Both the position numbers and the translations under genes were made by a program. A stretch of DNA of 5,057 bases from a bacterium (GTDB lineage: Bacteria; Planctomycetota; J058; JAJDCP01): NCBI GenBank assembly GCA_030428695.1, contig JAUIEM010000540.1:1-5057 (forward strand), written 5' to 3'. Positions 1 through 4,136 of the stretch are shown one piece after another; the first letter of the stretch is position 1; every line of letters begins with the position of its first letter. The notes beneath the pieces are model-generated. The model searched no databases, was not told the origin of the DNA, and worked only from the letters and a program-made list of their open reading frames with translations.

Positions 1-195
1 GTCTACCTCTCCCCGACGCCGGGGGGCGCGGGCATCGCCGAAGGCGCCGGCCTGGCGATGTTCCAGAGCATCCTCCCGCAGGCCGACGCGGCCGCCCTGG
101 TGATCGTCTGGCGCACCTTCACCTGCTACATCCCCTTCCTGCTCGGGGCGGTGCTGATGTCCCAGGAGCTCGGCAGGCGCCGCTCCGGCCCGTGA
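1..195 (+). CDS. Lysylphosphatidylglycerol synthase/flippase-like transmembrane protein (UPF0104/YbhN-AglD type), 3' end only
   Basis: This is the last 64 codons of a gene cut by the window's left edge; it ends in TGA at 193-195. Seen directly: a Ser-Pro-Thr-Pro-Gly-Gly-Ala-Gly-Ile-Ala-Glu-Gly stretch at visible residues 4-15, then a hydrophobic segment at about 31-54 containing a Val-Trp-Arg motif, and a short Arg-rich tail that would lie in the cytoplasm. The P-x-P-G-G-x-G-x-x-E loop followed by a W-R transmembrane helix is characteristic of the C-terminus of the integral membrane domain shared by MprF, YbhN and AglD proteins. Members flip or transfer lipid-linked groups across the inner membrane, but the substrate cannot be told from this tail. 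The full protein in this family is usually about 300-350 residues. It may head a transcription unit with the downstream lipoprotein gene, 41 bp away. Confidence 0.8.
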   Translation, partial: VYLSPTPGGAGIAEGAGLAMFQSILPQADAAALVIVWRTFTCYIPFLLGAVLMSQELGRRRSGP

Positions 196-224
196 TTTGC
201 TTCCGTCCTCTCCACTACCTGCCT

Positions 225-230
225 GGAGGA
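225..230 (+). promoter_or_regulatory. Ribosome-binding site deciding a TTG start
   Basis: GGAGGA lies six bases upstream of TTG 237. No comparable purine-rich site precedes the alternative GTG at 192, which overlaps the upstream stop codon. The TTG start also places a short N-terminus directly before a lipobox. Confidence 0.65.
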
Positions 231-236
231 AGCTCA

Positions 237-743
237 TTGGGAAGCAGAGGAACCGCCGCGCTGGGGCTCATGCTCTTCTTGTTCGGCTGCGCGTCCGGCC
301 CGACCGAGGAGACCGTCCCGCCCCGGGAGCCGTCGCCGCACCTGCCGCCGAGCCGCGTCGAGCAGCCGACGCGGCCGGTCGTGCTGCCGCGGATCACCGT
401 GCTGCCCGCGCGGGATCTGCCGCGTGACGGCGCGCTGATCGCGGCGATCGAGGAGGCCTTCCTCGACGCCGGCTACGACGTGCTCGACGCCGGGCAGCTC
501 GCCGAGATCAAGGAGCGCGACAGCCAGCTCTTCGCCGACGACCCGGAGACGCTGACCTTCCTGCGCGGCCAGGGCGCCGAGCTGGTGATCACCTGCGGCG
601 TCCGGGAAGGCGTCGCCGAGGGCACCGTGCTCGCCGTCGACAGCGCCGCCCTCGTCGCGTACCGTACCGGCGCCGCGCCCCACGCCGCCGTGACCCTCGC
701 CGCCGCCCTCGTCTCCGCGGTCGATGACGCGGCCGGGAGCTGA
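237..743 (+). CDS. Small predicted lipoprotein of unknown function
   Basis: The protein is 168 residues from TTG 237. The frame is open further back to GTG 192, but the TTG has a good GGAGGA site and yields a compact lipoprotein signal: Met-Gly-Ser-Arg, a hydrophobic run at 7-16, then Leu-Phe-Gly-Cys with the lipidated cysteine at residue 18. A Pro-rich, probably disordered linker follows (about 20-48). A mixed alpha/beta domain then begins at about 51 with a strand (R-I-T-V-L-P-A-R), a helix with Glu/Ala, a G-Y-D-V-L-D segment, and a G-A-E-L-V-I strand near 113-118. This order loosely recalls CsgG/LpoB/FlgT-type N-terminal domains of outer-membrane lipoproteins, where a variable-residue strand is followed by 'sum over L...GADLVI', but that likeness is inferred by eye. 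The C-terminal 45 residues are Ala-rich. It is expected to be anchored in a periplasmic or outer membrane leaflet. The next gene starts 11 bp downstream, so translation is probably coupled in one mRNA. Confidence 0.72.
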   Translation: MGSRGTAALGLMLFLFGCASGPTEETVPPREPSPHLPPSRVEQPTRPVVLPRITVLPARDLPRDGALIAAIEEAFLDAGYDVLDAGQLAEIKERDSQLFADDPETLTFLRGQGAELVITCGVREGVAEGTVLAVDSAALVAYRTGAAPHAAVTLAAALVSAVDDAAGS

Positions 744-754
744 CGGAGGGCCGC

Positions 755-1570
755 GTGCCGAAAGTCCTCAGCCCCGCTTCGCTCGAGCGCTACGCCCGCG
801 ACGGCGCGCTGTTTCCCCTGCGCGTCCTGCCGGAGGCGGAGACCGTCGGTCTACAGCGGCGCTACGCGGACTTCCAGGCGACGGCCCGGCGGGTGCTCGG
901 GGCGGAGCAGCGCTTCAAGGTGCACCTGCTCGCCGCCTGGCTGGAAGAGCTCGTGCGGCTGCCGCGGCTGCTCGACTGCGTCGAGGATGTGCTCGGGCCG
1001 GACCTCCTGTGCTGGTCGACGGACTTCTTCAGCAAGCCCGCGGCGAGCCCGGGCTTCGTCTCCCTGCACCAGGACTCGACCTACGCCGGCCTGGAGCCTC
1101 CCGACGGCGTGGTCAATGCCTGGCTGGCGCTCACGCCGAGCACCGAGGAGAGCGGCTGCCTGCGCGTGGTGCCCGGCAGCCACCGGCTCGGCCAGCTCCC
1201 CCACGACAACACCCGCGCCCCGGACAACATGCTGTTCTTCGGCCAGCGGGCGGCGCTGCCCGCGGCGGCCCCGGCGCCCGTCCCGGTCGTGCTCGCCCCG
1301 GGGGAGGCCTCGCTGCACGGCATGCGCCTGGTCCACGGCTCCGGGCCGAACCGCTCGGGGCGTCCGCGCATCGGCCTGGTGATCCGCTACCTGCGGCCGG
1401 ATGTGCGGCAGAGCGGGCCGCGGGACAGCGCGCTGCTGGTGCGCGGCGTCGACCGCTGCGGGCACTTCGACCTCGAGGCCGGCCCGGACGCCGACTTCAG
1501 CCCGGCGGCCTGCGCGCGCTTCCGCGAGGCGCTCGCCCGGCCGTCGGGACTCGGCGCGCTGGCCGGCTGA
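755..1570 (+). CDS. Phytanoyl-CoA dioxygenase (PhyH)-family Fe(II)/2-oxoglutarate-dependent oxygenase
   Basis: The product is 271 residues, typical for the family, starting at GTG 755 behind GGAGGG (745-750, four bases away). Seen directly: His105-Gln-Asp107 in a L-H-Q-D-S-T-Y context, Trp123 in a N-A-W-L-A-L strand, Gly134-Cys-Leu-Arg-Val-Val-Pro-Gly-Ser-His143 (the G-x-L-x-V-x-P-G-S-H hallmark), His194 in H-G-S-G-P-N-R-S, and Arg203/Arg205 followed by a G-L-V-I-R-Y strand. By family knowledge, His105, Asp107 and His194 form the 2-His-1-carboxylate iron site and an Arg just after the distal His binds 2-oxoglutarate. The reaction would be hydroxylation, or another oxidation, of a small or carrier-bound substrate with release of succinate and CO2. 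The overall pattern, including the D-N-M-L-F-F-G-Q stretch (157-164), resembles the branch often annotated 'chlorinating enzyme', but the Asp is present where true SyrB2-type halogenases have Ala or Gly, so a hydroxylase is favoured. It is soluble, with no signal peptide. The substrate is unknown and the neighbours give no pathway clue. Confidence 0.9.
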   Translation: MPKVLSPASLERYARDGALFPLRVLPEAETVGLQRRYADFQATARRVLGAEQRFKVHLLAAWLEELVRLPRLLDCVEDVLGPDLLCWSTDFFSKPAASPGFVSLHQDSTYAGLEPPDGVVNAWLALTPSTEESGCLRVVPGSHRLGQLPHDNTRAPDNMLFFGQRAALPAAAPAPVPVVLAPGEASLHGMRLVHGSGPNRSGRPRIGLVIRYLRPDVRQSGPRDSALLVRGVDRCGHFDLEAGPDADFSPAACARFREALARPSGLGALAG

Positions 1571-1628
1571 GCGGGCTCGCGCTGGCGACGGGGGCTGCCG
1601 ATCTGCACAATGCGCGCAAACCTCACAC

Positions 1629-1634
1629 GGGGAG
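1629..1634 (+). promoter_or_regulatory. Ribosome-binding site deciding an ATG start
   Basis: GGGGAG lies five bases before ATG 1640. It selects this start over the in-frame ATG at 1610, which would add ten polar residues ahead of the lipoprotein signal and has no clear site upstream. Confidence 0.7.
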
Positions 1635-1639
1635 ACGAC

Positions 1640-2089
1640 ATGGGTTTGCGGAACTTCGGATCGATCGTTGTCGGTTGCCTGCTGGCGGTCGGCTGTGGAG
1701 ACTCCAGCTCCGGCACGATGACGATGCGCGAGGCGGTCTTCGCGGGCGTCGAGCACTTCGGCGGCGACGCCTTCCTGCACTCGGTGACCATCTCCGGCAT
1801 GGACGAGCAGGGTCAGGTCGACACGAGCGCCACGGGCACCATCGTGTGCCTGTTCAAGACCGGGGAGACCTGGAAGACCGTCACCTTCTCGACGGCGGGC
1901 ATGATCGAAGGCCCGGGCAGCGCGCCCGAGGGCATCGCCGCCATCGACCTCGCCCAGCTCAAGGACTCCGACGTGCTGGTCAAAGCGGCCGGGGGCGCCG
2001 GGGACGGCAGCATGGTCGTCACGATGCCGTTCGACAAGGTCCAGGTCATGGTCAACGGCAAGATCCTCGACGGCTACACGGGGCAGTAG
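1640..2089 (+). CDS. Small hypothetical lipoprotein
   Basis: The product is 149 residues from ATG 1640, chosen for its GGGGAG site and because it opens a clean lipoprotein signal: Met-Gly-Leu-Arg-Asn, a hydrophobic run at 8-17, then Leu-Ala-Val-Gly-Cys with cysteine 19 as the likely lipidated residue. The -3 position is Ala rather than the usual Leu; Cys13 is too close to the N-terminus to be a good alternative. A short Asp/Ser/Gly linker follows. The remainder reads as alternating strands, for example H-S-V-T-I-S at about 52-57, T-I-V-C-L-F at 71-76, W-K-T-V-T-F, M-V-V-T-M-P and V-Q-V-M-V-N near the C-terminus, suggesting a small beta-rich extracytoplasmic domain. I do not recognise a family. 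The gene follows the oxygenase by 69 bp on the same strand, with no obvious promoter in the gap, and its stop codon lies inside a terminator-like hairpin. Confidence 0.72.
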   Translation: MGLRNFGSIVVGCLLAVGCGDSSSGTMTMREAVFAGVEHFGGDAFLHSVTISGMDEQGQVDTSATGTIVCLFKTGETWKTVTFSTAGMIEGPGSAPEGIAAIDLAQLKDSDVLVKAAGGAGDGSMVVTMPFDKVQVMVNGKILDGYTGQ

Positions 2090-2111
2090 GTCCCGCGCAG
2101 GAGCGCGACCT
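2088..2111 (+). terminator. Terminator-like hairpin at the end of the plus-strand genes
   Basis: AGGTC (2088-2092) pairs with GACCT (2107-2111), and GCGC (2095-2098) with GCGC (2103-2106), around an AGGA loop. The stem is nine pairs with a two-base CC bulge. It begins within the TAG stop of the upstream lipoprotein gene. There is no U-tract beyond two T's, so it could equally be an mRNA-stabilising 3' hairpin. The rest of the convergent gap, 2112-2204, holds only a perfect CCGCC-T-GGCGG inverted repeat at 2159-2169. Confidence 0.4.
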
Positions 2112-2204
2112 TCGGCCGCGCTTCGCTCTCCGGCAACGCGTTCCTCGACACCCGGTGACCGCCTGGCGGCTCGCTGCGGCGCTGCACAGACCGGGGAGGG
2201 CGTC

Positions 2205-3488
2205 TCAGCGCCGGCGCGGGTGGCGCGGTCCGGCCTGCTCTTCCTGCTGGAGGTGCTCGGGCAGGATCTGCCGGGCGTGGTTGACGACGTTGACCCGGCC
2301 GCGGCTCCAGCCGTCGCCGGCGCGGTCCTGGGTGAAGTTGATCGCGTACACGTAGGCCTTGCCGGAGGGCAGCACGGCGCCGATGTAGCCGTTGCAGAAG
2401 CGCACGTGGGCGACGACCCACTGGCCGTCGTCATCCCAGTACGCCAGCGTGCGCTCGAACCAGGGCTCGCTCACGGCGACCCGCACGATCTCGCGGTCCG
2501 GGGCGAAGTCGGCGTAGGCGGCGCGGAGCTCTTCCTCCAGGGCGGCCCGGTCGGCGCCGGCGTAGTCGGTCACGGGGAAGCGCGCGCGCTGGACGGCGAG
2601 CAGGGCGTCGTCGACGCGCTTCTGCTCGATGCGCGCGATCTCCCGCTCGCCTTCCTCGATCCGCGCGACGATGGCCGCGGCGGCCTCGGCGGCGGGGTCG
2701 GCCTGCTCCTCGGGGCGCAGGGCGAAGACCGCGCGGCAGGCTTCCCAGGCGAAGCCGAGGGACTGCGCGGCCGGGACGGTCATGCCGGGCTGCTCCCGGG
2801 CCTCGGCGAGGCGGGCCTCGGCCTCCTCGATCGCGGCGGTGGCCTGACCGAGGAAGGCGGCGACGGCTTCCTCTTCGAGCGGAGCCCAGTCGCCCGCGGC
2901 GTCCTCGAGGAAGCCGAGCAGCTGCAGGATCCCCGGGCCCTGCGCGGTGGCGCGCAGCGCCGCGGGGTCGGGGTACGCGCCGCGGATGCCCGCGGCGACC
3001 GCCTCGACCTCGGGGACGAGCCGACGCAGCTTGTCGGCGAGGGCGCGCAGGGCGTCGATGTCGCCGCCGCGGCCGCGGCGCAGCAGGGCGATCTGGCTGC
3101 GGGCGCTGCCGGTCGTGCTCTGGATTGCGGCGAAGGCCTCCTCGAGGCTGGTCTCGACCGCGGGCAGCACGTCGTCCTCGAGGGCAGCGCGCGCGGAGTT
3201 GTCTGTGGCGGCACCGGATTCGAGGGAGACGAGCCGCTCCCAGGCTGCGGCGAGCTCAGGATGGAGCGCACCGTGGGCGGCGCGGTCTGCCTCGATCATG
3301 CGCTGCAGGCTGTCGCGGGTGCGCTCGAGGGTGATCGTGCGCTGGCGCGCATCCTGGGAGGTTTCCGCCGCATCGAGGCTGGCGAGCGCCTGCTGCAGCT
3401 TGTAGGCGGTGCGGGAGTCGAGGGCGCGGTCCTGGGCGCCGAGCGGCAGGCCCAGCGCGAGCAGGAGGAACAGGGGGAGCTTGGGCAT
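2205..3488 (-). CDS. Hypothetical secreted helical protein with unrecognised C-terminal domain
   Basis: The product is 427 residues from ATG 3486-3488 (minus strand), ending at TGA 2205-2207. The start is fixed by GAGGAGA at 3495-3501, six bases away, and by an immediate Sec signal peptide: Met-Pro-Lys, a Leu-rich core at 4-16, then Leu-Gly-Ala with probable signal peptidase I cleavage after Ala18. The mature protein is mainly Ala/Glu/Arg/Leu helix. Residues about 25-70, 100-125, 145-170, 200-232 and 265-302 look like coiled-coil or helical-bundle segments, separated by short Pro/Gly breaks (for example 171-186). From about 335 the character changes to aromatic and strand-rich: W343, Y350-W351-D-D-D, W357, F364-C365-N-G-Y, and Y379-V-Y-A-I-N-F, ending in a very basic tail R-H-P-R-R-R. 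This last part looks like a compact globular domain of about 75 residues. I do not recognise either part. The expected location is periplasmic or extracellular. It converges with the plus-strand lipoprotein gene and stands alone on its strand. Confidence 0.78.
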   Translation of the reverse strand: MPKLPLFLLLALGLPLGAQDRALDSRTAYKLQQALASLDAAETSQDARQRTITLERTRDSLQRMIEADRAAHGALHPELAAAWERLVSLESGAATDNSARAALEDDVLPAVETSLEEAFAAIQSTTGSARSQIALLRRGRGGDIDALRALADKLRRLVPEVEAVAAGIRGAYPDPAALRATAQGPGILQLLGFLEDAAGDWAPLEEEAVAAFLGQATAAIEEAEARLAEAREQPGMTVPAAQSLGFAWEACRAVFALRPEEQADPAAEAAAAIVARIEEGEREIARIEQKRVDDALLAVQRARFPVTDYAGADRAALEEELRAAYADFAPDREIVRVAVSEPWFERTLAYWDDDGQWVVAHVRFCNGYIGAVLPSGKAYVYAINFTQDRAGDGWSRGRVNVVNHARQILPEHLQQEEQAGPRHPRRR

Positions 3489-3494
3489 CGGGGG

Positions 3495-3501
3495 TCTCCT
3501 C
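3495..3501 (-). promoter_or_regulatory. Ribosome-binding site deciding the start at 3488
   Basis: On the minus strand GAGGAGA stands six bases before the ATG at 3488. The reading frame stays open upstream as far as 3824, but this site and the signal peptide immediately after the ATG make the upstream part non-coding. Confidence 0.7.
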
Positions 3502-3554
3502 GGGCTTCGTTCGTGGAACTTGTGCCGGAGGGAGAGGGCGGGCCCTGGGTTTCT

Positions 3555-3569
3555 CGAGGGGATTTTCGC
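3555..3569 (+). repeat. Left arm of 15 bp imperfect inverted repeat
   Basis: CGAGGGGATTTTCGC. It pairs with the right arm at 3897-3911 with two mismatches (positions 4 and 11 of the repeat). Confidence 0.5.
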
Positions 3570-3600
3570 ACGGCCGTTGGCACGCGTTCCCGTGGACCCA

Positions 3601-3621
3601 CGCTCCGAGGTACGAGGAGCG
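3601..3621 (+). repeat. Stem-loop copy 1 with GAGGTACGA loop
   Basis: CGCTCC (3601-3606) is perfectly complementary to GGAGCG (3616-3621) around the loop GAGGTACGA (3607-3615). The same loop recurs at 3730-3738 with a different stem. The region also reads as three CGAGG units spaced seven bases apart (3606, 3613, 3620), so a direct-repeat protein-binding site is an alternative reading. Confidence 0.55.
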
Positions 3622-3628
3622 AGGGTCA

Positions 3629-3668
3629 AGGGCTGCAGGCTACACAAGAGGAGTTGGGTGGCAGCCCT
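3629..3668 (+). repeat. 8 bp perfect inverted repeat with 24-base loop
   Basis: AGGGCTGC (3629-3636) and GCAGCCCT (3661-3668) are perfectly complementary. The loop contains a purine-rich AAGAGGAG stretch (3646-3653). It may be part of an RNA fold together with the flanking hairpins; it is not followed by a T-tract. Confidence 0.5.
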
Positions 3669-3725
3669 GTTTGCGACACCACCGCAGGTCTCTTCTCCGA
3701 GGAACACAGCGAAGCGGCCGATCGG

Positions 3726-3742
3726 GCCCGAGGTACGAGGGC
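3726..3742 (+). repeat. Stem-loop copy 2 with GAGGTACGA loop
   Basis: GCCC (3726-3729) pairs with GGGC (3739-3742) around the same nine-base loop as copy 1. The 13 bases CCGAGGTACGAGG are identical at 3605-3617 and 3728-3740, 123 bp apart. Relative to copy 1 the third and fourth stem pairs change from T-A and C-G to C-G and G-C, keeping pairing. Confidence 0.55.
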
Positions 3743-3757
3743 ACGGTGGCGCAATCA

Positions 3758-3772
3758 GGGCGATGGTCGCCC
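3758..3772 (+). repeat. 6 bp hairpin with TGG loop
   Basis: GGGCGA (3758-3763) and TCGCCC (3767-3772) form a perfect stem with a three-base loop. It is one of the run of hairpins between 3591 and 3820. Confidence 0.5.
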
Positions 3773-3803
3773 AACCTCCGACAGAGTTGTGTTCTACACG
3801 GTG

Positions 3804-3820
3804 GTCCCCCACCGGGGGAC
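3804..3820 (-). terminator. 7 bp GC-rich hairpin directly after a minus-strand stop codon
   Basis: GTCCCCC (3804-3810) and GGGGGAC (3814-3820) form a perfect stem around a three-base loop. On the minus strand the stem starts at the base after the TGA at 3821-3823. A terminator for the minus-strand polysaccharide genes is possible, but no T-run follows, so it may be just another hairpin of this region. Confidence 0.35.
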
Positions 3821-4114
3821 TCACAGGGGGGCATCAACAGCCAACAAACACCTCGCTCGCCGGGGACCGGTGTGCGTCACGGTGCTTGCCTCGGACGCGA
3901 CAATCCCATCGGATCTTCGCCAGGCCCGTCCGATCTCGGCCAGCGGCCGGAAGTCGGCGCTCGGCGGCGGCGCGGCGGCCGCGGGCGCGGCGTCCTGCGC
4001 GGTGGCCCCGGTGTGTGCGGGGGGTGGGGTCTTCAGGGGGTCGGCGGTGTCGAGCAGGGGATCGACCTCGGCGAGCCTGCTCCGCACACGCGCCAGGATC
4101 GTCTCGGGGTCCAC
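3821..4114 (-). CDS. Short ORF downstream of the pyruvyl transferase gene, probably a truncated gene
   Basis: The product is 97 residues from GTG 4112-4114. AGGGAGG at 4120-4126 stands five bases upstream, so the start looks genuine and begins 22 bp after the stop of the upstream gene. Residues 1-26 (V-D-P-E-T-I-L-A-R-V-R-S-R-L-A-E-V-D-P-L-L) form an amphipathic helix; an Ala/Pro-rich linker follows at about 30-52; and residues 53-67 (S-A-D-F-R-P-L-A-E-I-G-R-A-W-R) look like the entry to a folded domain. At about residue 68, near 3911, codon use becomes less GC-biased, and the last 30 residues read like translated non-coding DNA before a TGA. The simplest reading is the N-terminus of a longer polysaccharide-cluster protein whose body has been lost, by insertion or deletion. 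I do not recognise the family. A genuine small protein is the alternative. Confidence 0.5.
   Translation of the reverse strand: MDPETILARVRSRLAEVDPLLDTADPLKTPPPAHTGATAQDAAPAAAAPPPSADFRPLAEIGRAWRRSDGIVASEASTVTHTGPRRARCLLAVDAPL
3897..3911 (-). repeat. Right arm of 15 bp imperfect inverted repeat
   Basis: On the minus strand this reads CGATGGGATTGTCGC, matching the left arm (3555-3569) at 13 of 15 positions. It sits exactly where the overlapping ORF changes composition. Confidence 0.5.
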
Positions 4115-4119
4115 CGCAT

Positions 4120-4126
4120 CCTCCCT
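4120..4126 (-). promoter_or_regulatory. Ribosome-binding site deciding the GTG start at 4114
   Basis: On the minus strand AGGGAGG lies five bases before GTG 4114. It favours this start over an in-frame ATG at 4156, which would overlap the upstream coding sequence by 20 bp and add a basic, unstructured leader. Confidence 0.6.
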
Positions 4127-4136
4127 CTGGCGCGCC

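Larger units (their letters stand above)
3489..3820. other. Gene-less, hairpin-rich intergenic stretch with lowered GC
   Basis: I support no protein-coding gene here. By hand count 3601-3900 is about 66% GC, against roughly 70-80% in neighbouring coding DNA. Several short perfect inverted repeats follow one another: 3591-3602 (CGTG/CACG), 3601-3621, 3629-3668, 3718-3725 (palindrome CCGATCGG), 3726-3742, 3758-3772, 3789-3799 (GTGT/ACAC) and 3804-3820. This density is more like a structured RNA or a hairpin-bearing element than an ordinary promoter region. I could not match it to tmRNA, RNase P RNA, SRP RNA or a familiar riboswitch. The 70 bp nearest the minus-strand gene (3502-3570) must carry its leader and may hold its promoter, but I see no convincing -35/-10 pair. 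Confidence 0.6.
3555..3911. mobile_element. Candidate MITE-like element bounded by imperfect inverted repeats
   Basis: The 15 bases at 3555-3569 (CGAGGGGATTTTCGC) and the reverse complement of 3897-3911 (CGATGGGATTGTCGC) match at 13 of 15 positions. The 357 bp between and including them has lower GC, no transposase and many internal hairpins. The right end falls inside a short minus-strand ORF whose sequence character changes there. These are the expected signs of a small non-autonomous insertion. Against it: no clear target-site duplication was found, the repeat could be chance, and only one copy is visible. It is an inference, offered at low confidence. Confidence 0.25.

Noticed and set aside
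192..236. GTG at 192 overlapping the upstream stop (GTGA) as a translationally coupled start
   Set aside because: It is plausible as coupling, but the intervening residues weaken the signal peptide and the TTG at 237 has a much better ribosome-binding site.
724..2355. Long plus-strand open frame of 543 codons overlapping the PhyH and lipoprotein genes
   Set aside because: Its translation is Arg/Ala/Pro-rich with no domain motifs, as expected from an off-frame reading of high-GC DNA. The PhyH frame in the same DNA has clear catalytic motifs and a ribosome-binding site.
851..2434. Long minus-strand open frame of 527 codons opposite the PhyH and lipoprotein genes
   Set aside because: It is antisense to well-supported genes, biased to Arg/Ala/Pro/Gly and His/Asp, and without recognisable motifs.
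3489..3824. N-terminal extension of the secreted protein gene by 112 codons to an ATG at 3824
   Set aside because: The extension precedes a clean signal peptide with its own ribosome-binding site, crosses the hairpin-rich low-GC stretch, and shows no coding-like composition.
3541..3910. tmRNA, RNase P RNA, SRP RNA or riboswitch
   Set aside because: I looked for their conserved core motifs on both strands and found none.
3489..3910. CRISPR array
   Set aside because: The only repeat copies are two 13 bp matches 123 bp apart; there are no regular repeat-spacer units and no cas genes.
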